Positions 24,199-33,188 of a stretch of DNA of 64,000 bases are shown here, piece by piece. The stretch covers positions 62,001 through 126,000 of the forward strand of contig CAIQVJ010000064.1 in the NCBI GenBank assembly GCA_903875225.1, written 5' to 3'. The notes beneath the pieces were generated by a model. The model saw nothing but the letters and a program-made list of their open reading frames with translations. It was not told the DNA's origin and did no database searches. Both the position numbers and the translations under genes were made by a program. Within the stretch, counting starts at the first letter, position 1. Each line of letters starts with the position of its first letter. Source of the stretch: an uncultured Pseudomonadota bacterium. GTDB taxonomy: Bacteria; Myxococcota_A; UBA796; SXON01.

Positions 24199-25910
24199 TG
24201 GCTGTTCGGCGCCCCGCATACGACGACCTGCTGCTCCGCGCCGGCGTCGAACCGCAGAAGTTGCGCGAGGCCCATCGCGAGAGCGACCGGTCGGGCGTGG
24301 GAATCCTGGAGAGCGTCTCGCGTGTGCATGGCGCCAGCCCCGCGGTCGTGGCCACGGCGCTGGCCGAGGTGCTCGGGCTCCGCGTGCACGAGCAGATCAA
24401 CCTCGACGACGTGGACGTCGAGCTGATCCGGCCCATCTCGCTCGCGATGGCGCGCGAGGAGGTGTTCCTGCCGATCTGTCACGATGGCGCGTTCGTGCGC
24501 GTGGGCATCGGCGACGAGCGGGCCATGCGGCTGCTCCCCGACCTGCGCCTCCTCTACAAGAAGCCGATCCGGCCCGTCGTCGTGCCCACCGACGTGCTCC
24601 GCGACGTCACCAACAAGGCGTTCGACCGCGCAGCGCGCTCGGCCTCCTCGGTGATGGAGCAGATGCGCGACGAGGGCGTGGGCGAGGACATCGACGACGG
24701 GAACCTCAACCTCGACGCCGATCTGCTGGACGACCCCAACCAGGCGCCGATCATCAAGTTCGTGAACACGCTGCTCACCCAGGCGGTGAAGGACCGGGCC
24801 AGCGACATCCACATCGAGCCCTTCGAGCGCGAGCTGGCCGTGCGGTTCCGCATCGACGGCGTGCTCTACGAGATCGTCAAGCCTCCCGCCAAGCTGCAGG
24901 CCAGCATCGTGAGCCGCGTGAAGATCATGTCCGGGCTCAACATCGCGGAGAAGCGCATCCCGCAGGACGGCCGGATCCGCACGCGCATCGCCGGTCGGGA
25001 GATCGACCTGCGCGTGTCGACACTGCCTGTTCGCCACGGCGAGCGGGTGGTCATGCGTATCCTGGAGAAGGGCACGGTCTTCAACCTCGACCAGATCGGC
25101 ATGGGCGCCAAGATGGTCGCAGACTTCCGGGCGCTCATCCAGAAGCCCTACGGCATCGTGTTGGTGACCGGTCCGACGGGGTCTGGAAAGACCACCACGC
25201 TGTACTCTGCGCTCGCGGAGATCAACGCCCCGGACCTGAACATCCTCACGATCGAGGACCCGATCGAGTATGAGCTCAAGGGCATTGGCCAGACCCAGGT
25301 CAACCCCAAGATCGACCTCACTTTCGCCAGCGCGCTCCGCGCCCACCTCCGCCAGGATCCCGACATCATCATGGTCGGTGAGATCCGCGACAAGGAGACC
25401 GCCGACAATGCCGTTCAGGCCTCGCTCACAGGCCACCTGGTGTTCTCCACGCTCCACACCAACGATGCTCCGACGGCGTTCACTCGCCTGATCGACATGG
25501 GCGTGGAGCCATTTCTCGTGGGCAGCTCCCTCGTGGCGGTCCAGGCGCAGCGCCTCGTGCGTCGCCTGTGCCCCACCTGCAAGGTCGCCTACGTGCCCTC
25601 GGACGCCGAGTTGGCGAGCGCGCGGATCCAGCGGCACGAGCTTGGGGATCACACGATCTACAAGTCCGCAGGCTGTCCGGCGTGCCTGAAGACCGGGTAC
25701 AAGGGCCGGACCGGCATCTATGAGCTGCTGATCGTCACGGACGGGATCCGTGAGGTCGCCACGCAATCCGCGGCCGTGATCAAGAAGCGGGCGATCGAGG
25801 AGGGCATGCTGACCCTGCGGGATGACGGCGTGCGCAAGATCTGTGAGGGCGCCACCTCGATCGACGAGGTCATGCGGGTCGTGACGACCGAAGGGTTGGC
25901 GGAGGTCTAA
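24198..25910 (+). CDS. gspE: Type II secretion ATPase GspE
   Basis: This 570-residue cytoplasmic ATPase powers pseudopilus assembly. It has an N-terminal GspE/MshE-like domain (about 1-140), a linker, and the ATPase domain with Walker A GPTGSGKT (325-332), an Asp box TIEDPIEYE (from 351), Walker B DIIMVGEIRD (389-398) and a His box (LVFSTLHTND). A tetracysteine zinc site is intact: Cys 458, 461, 493 and 496. A DDPNQAPIIKFVNTLL segment marks the start of the N2 domain. It overlaps gspD by one base (TGATG) and gspF by one base, so translation is coupled. Confidence 0.98.
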   Translation: MAVRRPAYDDLLLRAGVEPQKLREAHRESDRSGVGILESVSRVHGASPAVVATALAEVLGLRVHEQINLDDVDVELIRPISLAMAREEVFLPICHDGAFVRVGIGDERAMRLLPDLRLLYKKPIRPVVVPTDVLRDVTNKAFDRAARSASSVMEQMRDEGVGEDIDDGNLNLDADLLDDPNQAPIIKFVNTLLTQAVKDRASDIHIEPFERELAVRFRIDGVLYEIVKPPAKLQASIVSRVKIMSGLNIAEKRIPQDGRIRTRIAGREIDLRVSTLPVRHGERVVMRILEKGTVFNLDQIGMGAKMVADFRALIQKPYGIVLVTGPTGSGKTTTLYSALAEINAPDLNILTIEDPIEYELKGIGQTQVNPKIDLTFASALRAHLRQDPDIIMVGEIRDKETADNAVQASLTGHLVFSTLHTNDAPTAFTRLIDMGVEPFLVGSSLVAVQAQRLVRRLCPTCKVAYVPSDAELASARIQRHELGDHTIYKSAGCPACLKTGYKGRTGIYELLIVTDGIREVATQSAAVIKKRAIEEGMLTLRDDGVRKICEGATSIDEVMRVVTTEGLAEV

Positions 25911-27154
25911 TGCCCGTCTGGGAATATGTCGGGTTGGACGGCGGAGGCAAAGCCGTGAAGGGCGTGATCGACGCCGACAACGCCAAGGGTGCGCGCGCCC
26001 GGCTGCGAAAGCAGGGGGTGTTCCCAACGGATGTCTTCGAGCAGAAGGCAGGCTCCCGGGGCGTGCTTGGGCGAGGGAAGGGGCTCAACATCCAGGTGGA
26101 CTTCAGCAAGTACCTGCAGCGCGTGAGCATCCAGGATCTCGCGGCGCTCACGTCGCAGCTCTCGACGTTGCTCGGGGCGAACATCCCGATGGTCGAGGCG
26201 CTGGCCGCGCTCTGTGAGCAGACCGAGAACGCGAAGCTGAAGTCGGTGATGACCGACGTGAAGGACAAGGTGAACGAGGGCTCCACGCTGGCCCGGGCGC
26301 TCCGTGGGCACCCCGACGTGTTCGACGACCTGTACATCAACATGGTCGACGCCGGGGAGAAGTCCGGTGCGTTGGAGGTCGTGCTGCTGCGCCTCACGCA
26401 GTTCACCGAGGCGACCGTCGCGCTCCGGGGCAAGCTCGTGTCTGCGCTCACGTACCCGCTGATCATGATCGCGATGAGTTCGTTGTTGGTGCTCGGGTTG
26501 TTCGCGTTCGTGATCCCCAAGATCAAGAAGGTGCTGGAGAGCTTTCACAGCGAATTGCCGCTCCTCACCCGCGTTCTCTTCGGGCTGTCCAATTTCGTCA
26601 TCGACTACTGGTGGGCACTGGCGGTGCTGATTCCCGGCGCTATCTTTGGGTTCACACGGTTCATCCGTACACCGCGCGGCCGGTTGTGGTGGCACCGCCG
26701 CCTCCTGCGGCTCCCTGTCATCGGTCCCATCAACCGCAAGGTGGCGGTCTCGCGGTTCTCGCGGACGCTCGCAACACTGCTCACCTCGGGAGTGCCCATC
26801 CTCACCGCTCTCGGCATCGTCAAGTCCGTCGTCGGCAACGACATCATCGCGAATGCGGTAGAGCTTGCTGCGAAGAACATCTCCGAAGGACAGCCGATCG
26901 CCCCGCCGCTCAAGGCATCGGGCGAGTTCGACCCCATCGTCATCCACATGATCACGATCGGGGAGCGCACGGGCGAGCTCGAGCCGATGCTCGCGAAGGT
27001 CGCGACAGCCTACGACAGCCAGGTCGACAACACGGTGAACGCCCTGACGTCGCTGCTCACCCCCATCCTCACGCTTTTCATGGGAGGCGTGGTCGGCATC
27101 GTCGCGCTCGGCGTCCTCCTGCCCATGCTCAACCTCTCTGCAGCCATCAAATAG
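25910..27154 (+). CDS. gspF: Type II secretion inner-membrane platform protein GspF
   Basis: This 414-residue polytopic protein is the membrane platform that contacts GspE. The N-terminal WEYVGLDGGGKAVKGVIDADNAKGARARLRKQG block is diagnostic for the family. Two GspF domains follow (about 70-190 and 270-395), each with LTSQLSTLL- or FSRTLATLLTSG-type segments, and three membrane segments at about 180-205, 230-250 and 380-410. The length is normal (about 400). Its ATG overlaps the gspE stop by one base; gspG follows after 8 bases with an AGGAG site. Confidence 0.97.
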   Translation: MPVWEYVGLDGGGKAVKGVIDADNAKGARARLRKQGVFPTDVFEQKAGSRGVLGRGKGLNIQVDFSKYLQRVSIQDLAALTSQLSTLLGANIPMVEALAALCEQTENAKLKSVMTDVKDKVNEGSTLARALRGHPDVFDDLYINMVDAGEKSGALEVVLLRLTQFTEATVALRGKLVSALTYPLIMIAMSSLLVLGLFAFVIPKIKKVLESFHSELPLLTRVLFGLSNFVIDYWWALAVLIPGAIFGFTRFIRTPRGRLWWHRRLLRLPVIGPINRKVAVSRFSRTLATLLTSGVPILTALGIVKSVVGNDIIANAVELAAKNISEGQPIAPPLKASGEFDPIVIHMITIGERTGELEPMLAKVATAYDSQVDNTVNALTSLLTPILTLFMGGVVGIVALGVLLPMLNLSAAIK

Positions 27155-27162
27155 GAGTCCTC

Positions 27163-27606
27163 ATGCGTGTACACCCCGTGTCCCTGCTTCGCCCCGCGGC
27201 CCGCCGCGCCCGCGTCGGCATGACCCTCGTCGAGATCATGGTCGTCATCGCGATCATCGGCATCCTGATGACCGTGCTGGGCGTCGCTGTCGCTGCCCGC
27301 TTCAAGGATGCCCAGGTCTCGACGACCAAGATCCAGATGAACGCGATCGAAGAGCAGGTGATGATGTACTCCACCAAGCACAAGGGCAAGTACCCGAGCA
27401 CCTCGGAGGGCCTGGCTGCGATGAAGAAGTACTTCCCAAACGAGGAGATTCCGAAGGACAGCTTCGACAACGACTTCCTCTACTTCTCACCCGGCACCCA
27501 CGGGAACCACGACTACGAGATCATCTCGTTGGGCGCGGACGGCAAGGAGGGGGGGACCGACGAGAACGCGGACATCAACTCCTGGGAACTCCACAAGAGC
27601 GAATGA
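27163..27606 (+). CDS. gspG: Major pseudopilin GspG
   Basis: This 147-residue protein is the main subunit of the type II pseudopilus. Prepilin peptidase should cleave after Gly19, leaving mature MTLVEIMVVIAIIGIL with the conserved Glu at +5; the usual Phe at +1 is Met here. The globular part has the GspG hallmarks KHKGKYPSTSEGLAAM and a C-terminal calcium-binding loop (LGADGKEGGTDENADINSW). AGGAG lies 7 bases before the start. The gene sits directly between gspF and gspH as in most type II operons. Confidence 0.97.
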   Translation: MRVHPVSLLRPAARRARVGMTLVEIMVVIAIIGILMTVLGVAVAARFKDAQVSTTKIQMNAIEEQVMMYSTKHKGKYPSTSEGLAAMKKYFPNEEIPKDSFDNDFLYFSPGTHGNHDYEIISLGADGKEGGTDENADINSWELHKSE

Positions 27607-27607
27607 G

Positions 27608-28384
27608 GTGTCCACGAGCGCTCACCGTGTGATCCGCCGGGCAGGTGCCCGGCGCCGAGGGACCACCCTCCTCGAGATCATGGTGGTGCTCGCGATCATG
27701 GCGCTCGTCATCGCGGTCGGCGTGCCGAGCCTCTCCGCCATCTGGGACCTCGAACAACGTGGGCTCGCCCGCGACCTGGCCCAGACCTACCGGTTCCTGC
27801 AGTCGGAGGCGACCCTGCGAAACGTCTGCTTCCGCATCCGCTACGATCTCGATGCGGGCGGGTACAGCATCGAGGTCGGCGACCCGAGCACGCTCGTCTT
27901 CGGCACTCCCGAGGAGCGCGAAGCGGCCCGGGAGCAGGAAGAGAAGGGCATCAAGCTCTTCGACAAGCCCCTCACGCCTGCGCCCAGCACCGGTGAGGGG
28001 ACCACGGTGAGCGGCGATGCGGGGAACGGCGCCGACAGGAAATTCACGGGGCTCGACGTGGCGGGGTTCGAGAGCAAGGTCGAGTTTCCGGTCACCAGCA
28101 AGTACGGCTTCGTCTACACGCCCCAGTACAAGGAGCCCCAGGAGCCCACCCCGCCCGACGTCGAGCGCAAGGAGGAGGACGGCCCCAATGTCGTGTACAG
28201 CTACATCTTCCCGAACGGCGACATCGAGTACACCGTGGTGCGCATCGTGGACGCCGACGACCCGGAGGATGGCTACACGGTGGAGGCTGAGCCGACGTCG
28301 GGCCGCGTGACCATCGACCCCGACCTCACCGAGGTGGGGCAGTCGCTCGCCTGGCTTCCGTCCGAAGCTCCGGAGAGCCAGTGA
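27608..28384 (+). CDS. gspH: Minor pseudopilin GspH
   Basis: This 258-residue protein has a prepilin leader: cleavage after Gly18 gives TTLLEIMVVLAIMALV with Glu at +5. Its position between gspG and gspI and the RDLAQTYRFLQSEATLRNVCFRI segment fit GspH. It is longer than typical GspH (about 170-200), mostly because of a charged insert near residues 95-145 (EEREAAREQEEKGIKLFDK) and a Pro/Glu-rich tail. The start is GTG at 27608, one base after the gspG stop. It is expected near the tip of the pseudopilus. Confidence 0.88.
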   Translation: MSTSAHRVIRRAGARRRGTTLLEIMVVLAIMALVIAVGVPSLSAIWDLEQRGLARDLAQTYRFLQSEATLRNVCFRIRYDLDAGGYSIEVGDPSTLVFGTPEEREAAREQEEKGIKLFDKPLTPAPSTGEGTTVSGDAGNGADRKFTGLDVAGFESKVEFPVTSKYGFVYTPQYKEPQEPTPPDVERKEEDGPNVVYSYIFPNGDIEYTVVRIVDADDPEDGYTVEAEPTSGRVTIDPDLTEVGQSLAWLPSEAPESQ

Positions 28385-29031
28385 GAGTGCGCCCAGCCCG
28401 CTCGGGGTTCACGCTCCTGGAGGTGGTCGTCGCCCTGGTGATCCTCACGATGTCGTTGTTCGTGCTGGTGAACGCGCAGGCGTCCAGCGTGTTCATGACG
28501 ACGGACTCCCAACGCACCCTCACCGCCACGTGGCTCGCCCAACAGAAGATGACCGAGGCGTTGCTGCGGGTGGAGGCAGACGGGGTGCAGGCGACGGACA
28601 TCGAGGAGGACGGCGACTTCCAGGATTTCGGGGGGGACGGGGACTTCGGCGAGAACGTCGATTTCGGCGGTGAATTCGACGACTTCCACTGGGCCTACAC
28701 GATCCGGGCCGTGGACATCAAGCTGGGCGACGTCTCGGGGAATTCGGGCGCGATGCAGGACGCCGGGATTGGTCCCAGCCAGGAGCAGATGGACGCATCG
28801 GGCTCCGGGGGCAAGGATCTGTCCGATCTCGGTGTGCAGCCGGACATGATCGGCGAGATGCTCAAGCCCTACATCCGCGAGGTCAGGGTGTTGATCTGGT
28901 GGGGCGAGGAGCCGGCCGAGGGGGAGGACTGCGAGGACTGCGTGGAGCTTGTCACCCACGTGGCCAACCCCACGGGTGAGGTGGTCGCCGGCGCGGGCTC
29001 GGACCCGACTGCGACAGGGGCGGCCCAATGA
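28381..29031 (+). CDS. gspI: Minor pseudopilin GspI
   Basis: This 216-residue protein has the shortest leader of the set: cleavage after Gly9 gives FTLLEVVVALVILTMSLFVL with Glu at +5. The WLAQQKMTEALLR segment is characteristic of GspI. An unusual Asp/Phe/Gly-rich insert at about residues 75-105 (EEDGDFQDFGGDGDFGENVD) and a Gly/Ala tail make it longer than most GspI (about 120-130). The start GTG overlaps the gspH stop by 4 bases and its own stop overlaps the gspJ start by 4 bases. It should join GspJ and GspK at the pseudopilus tip. Confidence 0.92.
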   Translation: MRVRPARSGFTLLEVVVALVILTMSLFVLVNAQASSVFMTTDSQRTLTATWLAQQKMTEALLRVEADGVQATDIEEDGDFQDFGGDGDFGENVDFGGEFDDFHWAYTIRAVDIKLGDVSGNSGAMQDAGIGPSQEQMDASGSGGKDLSDLGVQPDMIGEMLKPYIREVRVLIWWGEEPAEGEDCEDCVELVTHVANPTGEVVAGAGSDPTATGAAQ

Positions 29032-29741
29032 CCCAATCCCTCCTCCGCAACGCCCGTCGGGGGTTCACCCTGCTCGAGGTGGTGGTCGCCATTGCGCTCC
29101 TCGCGCTGATCGGGGTGCTCACGTTCGAGACGGTCGCCAACGCGCTGGACGCCCGCGACTGGCTCGAGAAGGACGACGACGCCAACCAGTCCGCGCGAAT
29201 CGCGATGGACCGGCTGCACCGCGATTTCGAGCTCGCCTGGCTCACGCCCAACATCCAGGCGGTGAACACCTTCAAGACCATCTTCATCGCCAAGAACGAG
29301 GACCCCGACCAGATCTGGTTCACCTCGCTCTCCCACCGCCGCATCCACCAGAACGCGCGGGAGAGCGACGAGACGGAGATCACGTACTGGACCGAGGACG
29401 ATCCCAACGCGGACAACGCGCTGGTGCTGCTGCGCCGCGAGGCGCCCCGGATCGACCAGGAGCCAGAGAAGGACGGCACGATCCTCCCGCTCGCGTACGG
29501 AGTCAAGACCTTCAACGTCCGCTTTCTCGATCCCACGACCAACGAGTGGAAGGACGAGTGGGACACCACGGGCGCCGACACGCCGTACCGGTTGCCGCGC
29601 GCTGTCCGCATCGTGCTGGAGATGCTGGCTCCGGATCCGGACGATCCCGAGCGTCAGGTCACCAGGACCTACGCCAGCACCGTGATCATGGCCTACGGAC
29701 CGGTCCTCAAGCGCAACCTCGTACCGGCCGGTGGCTCATGA
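29028..29741 (+). CDS. gspJ: Minor pseudopilin GspJ
   Basis: This 237-residue protein is cleaved after Gly12, giving FTLLEVVVAIALLALIGVLTF with Glu at +5. The globular domain (RIAMDRLHRDFELAWL, IFIAKNEDPDQIWFTSLSHRR, GVKTFNVRFLDP) matches the GspJ pattern in which the FxVRFLD strand is conserved. The length is near normal (about 200). It overlaps gspI and gspK by 4 bases each, so these subunits are made in coupled fashion. It forms the tip complex with GspI and GspK. Confidence 0.94.
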   Translation: MTQSLLRNARRGFTLLEVVVAIALLALIGVLTFETVANALDARDWLEKDDDANQSARIAMDRLHRDFELAWLTPNIQAVNTFKTIFIAKNEDPDQIWFTSLSHRRIHQNARESDETEITYWTEDDPNADNALVLLRREAPRIDQEPEKDGTILPLAYGVKTFNVRFLDPTTNEWKDEWDTTGADTPYRLPRAVRIVLEMLAPDPDDPERQVTRTYASTVIMAYGPVLKRNLVPAGGS

Positions 29742-30970
29742 GCCCGCTCCTTCGGCCGCTCAGCGTCGCGGGCCCGTTGCGGCGGCTTCGTCGCAAGCGC
29801 CGCGATCAGCGAGGCATCGCCCTCCTCGTGGTGCTCGCCGCGATCATGACCATGACCGTGATCGTCACCGACATCAGCTTCGGGGCGCGTGTGCGCACCC
29901 TCACGGCCGTGCACACGCGGCAGCAGACCCAGGCCTACTACCTTGCCTCTTCCGGCATCGGGATCTACCGCCTGATCCTGATGGCGAACGCGCAGATCGC
30001 CCGCCAGCCGATGTACAAGCAGGCGCTGGAGGCCATGGGCATCCCTTCGGGCGATGCGCTCTGGAAGATGATCCCGTTCCTCAACACCGGGCTCCTGCGC
30101 ATGGTGCTGAGCGCGGACAGCGGCGATGTCGATCCCGCTGACGCAGAGGCGTTCCAACAGTCCGGACAGGTGAGCGACCAGGTGGCCGAGCAGAGCCGCG
30201 CCGAGGGCGGACACTTCGCCAACCGAAACTTCCTCGATTTCGAGGGTGACTTCTCGGTCCAGGTGCGTGGCGAGGACTGCCGCGTGAACGTGAACCAGCT
30301 CGCCTCCCGCGACCCGGCCACGCCTGTGCAGAACACGGTCGTGGGGCAACAGCTCGCTGGGCTGATGACGGGAGAGGAGAACGACCAGTGGCTCCGGGAC
30401 CGCAACCTCGACAAGTGGGACCTGATCGGCAACCTCGCCGACTGGGTGGACACAGACGACATCGTGTCCAGCGGGAAGGGCGGGTATGAGGACGACTTCT
30501 ACAACCGGAGTGACAGCCCCTACCTCGCGAAGAACGCGAAATTCGACACGCGGGAGGAGATCCGGCTCGTCGAGGGCTGGCAGGACGAGGTCTTCGATCG
30601 GTTCGGGGGCGAGATGTCGGTGTACGGCGGCGGGAAGATCGACATCAATTGCGCCGACGACGAAGGGTTGAAGGGCCTGTGCAAGGGCAACATCACCGGC
30701 TGCACGGACGAGATGTCGGGCCGCTTCGTGCAGGCTTTCCATGAGGCGGAGCTCACGACTTCGTTCAACTCGGGAGCTTCGTTCGTCCAGTGGTGCGATG
30801 CGAACGGGTTTTCAGTTAGCAACGCACAGCTCGCCAACATGATCACCACCAAGAACACGTTTTTCACGCTCACGTCCACCGGCCTCGTCGGGGATGCGAG
30901 CGCGCGCATCACCGCTGTCATCGATCAGTCGACCGATGCCGGCAAAGTCCTCTACTGGAAGGTTGAATAG
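29738..30970 (+). CDS. gspK: Minor pseudopilin GspK
   Basis: This 410-residue protein has a longer basic leader (RRLRRKRRDQRG) cleaved after Gly26, giving IALLVVLAAIMTMTVIVTDI. As expected for GspK, the +5 residue is not Glu, which lets it cap the pseudopilus. The large domain contains the typical acidic calcium-binding and helical regions (EDCRVNVNQLAS, LIGNLADWVDTDD and the GGKIDINCADDEGLKGLC motif). The ATG overlaps the gspJ stop by 4 bases, and gspL begins 2 bases after its end. Confidence 0.95.
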   Translation: MSPLLRPLSVAGPLRRLRRKRRDQRGIALLVVLAAIMTMTVIVTDISFGARVRTLTAVHTRQQTQAYYLASSGIGIYRLILMANAQIARQPMYKQALEAMGIPSGDALWKMIPFLNTGLLRMVLSADSGDVDPADAEAFQQSGQVSDQVAEQSRAEGGHFANRNFLDFEGDFSVQVRGEDCRVNVNQLASRDPATPVQNTVVGQQLAGLMTGEENDQWLRDRNLDKWDLIGNLADWVDTDDIVSSGKGGYEDDFYNRSDSPYLAKNAKFDTREEIRLVEGWQDEVFDRFGGEMSVYGGGKIDINCADDEGLKGLCKGNITGCTDEMSGRFVQAFHEAELTTSFNSGASFVQWCDANGFSVSNAQLANMITTKNTFFTLTSTGLVGDASARITAVIDQSTDAGKVLYWKVE

Positions 30971-30972
30971 CC

Positions 30973-32619
30973 ATGGCTCTGGTATTCGGAATCGACACCG
31001 GGAGCTGGCGCGTGCGGGTGGCCAGCAAGGAGGGCAGCTTCGGCCGCTTCACCCTGCGAGACGTCCAGGACATGCCTGCTCCTGTCGCCGCGGGGCCCAC
31101 GTCGTGGTCCGAGGCGATCGCGGCGTTTCGCTCGAACGAGCCCGGCTGGGACGGCGCGGAGCGCACGGCTGCATGGCCGCTCGACGCCGGCGTGGTGCGG
31201 CTGGTGCGCCTACCCTTCACGGATCGCGCGGCGATCGCTCGGGCGCTCCCCGCCGAGATCGAGGCGCAGGTGCCCTACGATCTGGACGAGATGCAGCTTG
31301 CCACCCACGTGGTGGACGCGAAGGAGGGTCACAGTCGCACACTGGCGTTCATCGCGCCCGTGGACGGGCTCAAGGAACGGATCGCGGCGTTCGCATCGGT
31401 GGGCAGCGAGCCCAAGCAGATGGTGTTCGACTGCCAGGCGATCGCCGCGTGGGTGGAGGGCGCCGGGGGAAAGGGCGTGCAGGCCGTCATCGACGTCGGC
31501 CACGGCCGAACGCTGATCGCCTTGTGCCAGAACGGCCTCCTCGTCGGGGCGCGCGCCCTGGCCCATGCCGGCGCGGCGTTCACCGAGTGCGTGGCCGAGG
31601 CCACCGGGATGTCCCCGGCCGACGCGGAAGCGCTCAAGCACACGCTTGCGCTGCCGGCGGTGACGACCGTGGAGTGGGAGGACCGCACGGATGCCGGGTC
31701 CACCCAGCCCGGCGCCCGGCCCCCGCTCGCCGGGGCTCCGCCGGAGGCTGCGCTCGCGGAGGCCGTGGACCTCTGGGCTGCAGAGGTGCGCGCTGAGCTG
31801 ATCGCCCTCGAAGACGAGTCGGAGCTGGGCGTGGACGAGGTGATGCTCGTGGGGGGCAGCGCCAACCTGGAGGGGCTGCCCGAGCGGCTCGGGTCGCGGC
31901 TGGGAGTCGCAGTGCGCCGGGCGAGCCTCCCCGGGGGCTATGGTCCGGAGTGTGCGCTGGTACTCGGGCTCGCCCGGATCGCCGCCGGGGAGTCCAAGGC
32001 GACGGACCTTCGGACCGGCGCCCTGGCCTACCACGGTCACGCCGACCTGCTGTGGAACTTCTTCGCGGCGAGCACGCTCGGTGCCATCGTCGCGGCGGTG
32101 GCGGCCTCGGTGTTGTTCGTCACGCAGTACACCGACGCACAGGGGCGGCTCACCGACCTGGACGGCAAGATCCGCGACGTCGTCACCACGACCTTTCCGG
32201 ACGTCACGGCGGATCGATTGACCTCTCCGTCCGTCGCTGTGGGGATCATGCAGGAGAAGGTCCTCGCGACCACATCCCGCGTCGATGCGCTCGGGAGCAC
32301 GGTCTCGGGCACCCCGCCCACGCTGGACATGCTCAAGGCCATCGCTGAGCATGTGCCCGCGCCTTCTGCGGCGCGGATCGACGTGAAGGAGCTCAACATC
32401 GCCGCTGGCGCGGTGACGATGAAGGCCGAGACCGACACCTACGAGTCGGCCGCCCAGATCGAGGCCACTCTGCAGCAGGAGCCAAGGTTCAAGGCTGCGA
32501 AGAAGGCCGACGAGAAGAAGATCGGGGACGCCCTCTCGTTTACCATCACGATCCCGCTCACGGTGCCGGATGCGGCAGCCTCGGAAGCCACGGCGCCGAC
32601 CCCCGGGGAGGAAGGATGA
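30973..32619 (+). CDS. gspL: Type II secretion inner-membrane protein GspL (PilM-like)
   Basis: This 548-residue bitopic protein recruits GspE to the membrane. The N-terminal actin-like cytoplasmic domain starts with FGIDTGSWRVRVA and includes VIDVGHGRTLIAL and VMLVGGSANLEGLPERL, as in PilM/GspL ATP-binding folds. A single membrane segment lies at about 358-378 (LWNFFAASTLGAIVAAVAASVLF), followed by a ferredoxin-like periplasmic domain. It is longer than enterobacterial GspL (about 400) and resembles deltaproteobacterial PilM-type versions. Its stop overlaps the gspM start by 4 bases. Confidence 0.92.
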   Translation: MALVFGIDTGSWRVRVASKEGSFGRFTLRDVQDMPAPVAAGPTSWSEAIAAFRSNEPGWDGAERTAAWPLDAGVVRLVRLPFTDRAAIARALPAEIEAQVPYDLDEMQLATHVVDAKEGHSRTLAFIAPVDGLKERIAAFASVGSEPKQMVFDCQAIAAWVEGAGGKGVQAVIDVGHGRTLIALCQNGLLVGARALAHAGAAFTECVAEATGMSPADAEALKHTLALPAVTTVEWEDRTDAGSTQPGARPPLAGAPPEAALAEAVDLWAAEVRAELIALEDESELGVDEVMLVGGSANLEGLPERLGSRLGVAVRRASLPGGYGPECALVLGLARIAAGESKATDLRTGALAYHGHADLLWNFFAASTLGAIVAAVAASVLFVTQYTDAQGRLTDLDGKIRDVVTTTFPDVTADRLTSPSVAVGIMQEKVLATTSRVDALGSTVSGTPPTLDMLKAIAEHVPAPSAARIDVKELNIAAGAVTMKAETDTYESAAQIEATLQQEPRFKAAKKADEKKIGDALSFTITIPLTVPDAAASEATAPTPGEEG

Positions 32620-33188
32620 ACATGATCAAGGACCGGTTCTCCCAGCTCGTCGCGACGATGAGCCCCCGGGACAGGTGGCTCTTCATGGGGCTCGTGCTCA
32701 CGGTGTACGGCTCGCTCCTGGGCGGTGTCTGGTACATGGGGCACGGCCTGCTGCAGGACGTGCGGTCGCGCATCGACGGCGAGGAGCAGACCCTGGCGTC
32801 GCTGTCGGGGCTCGCCTCCGACCAGAAGGACGCCTCGGGCGAGGTGACGCGGATCGAAGCCGAGCTGAAGAAGAACGCCGGAACCGACCTCTCGACCTTC
32901 GTCGAGAAGGCGGCCCAGAAGATCGGCATCTCGACCAGCCTCCAGGTGCGGGAGCGGGAGACCTCGGCGGACGGCAACCTCGAGAGCAAGACCTTCTCGG
33001 TGGAGGTCCAGAAGGTGTCGCTGCAACAGGTGAAGGACTTCCTCTTCGAGCTCGAGAGCACCGGGTACCCGTTGAAGGTGACCGGCGCGCGGTTCAAGAC
33101 CACGACGCTCGCCGGCGTGAAGGTGCTCAACGTCTCCCTCGACATCACTGCGTTCCGCTTGATCGAAGCGGCAACGGAGACCCCATGA
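32616..33188 (+). CDS. gspM: Type II secretion inner-membrane protein GspM
   Basis: This 190-residue protein has one membrane segment (about residues 21-45), a charged coiled-coil region (DVRSRIDGEEQTLASLSGL) and a small C-terminal ferredoxin-like domain (FSVEVQKVSLQQVKDFLFELES, and VLNVSLDITAF). This is the GspM/PilO-like layout that dimerises with GspL. The position after gspL and the 4-base overlaps on both sides support the call; sequence identity to model GspM is expected to be low. A second Met lies two codons after the first. Confidence 0.88.
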   Translation: MNMIKDRFSQLVATMSPRDRWLFMGLVLTVYGSLLGGVWYMGHGLLQDVRSRIDGEEQTLASLSGLASDQKDASGEVTRIEAELKKNAGTDLSTFVEKAAQKIGISTSLQVRERETSADGNLESKTFSVEVQKVSLQQVKDFLFELESTGYPLKVTGARFKTTTLAGVKVLNVSLDITAFRLIEAATETP

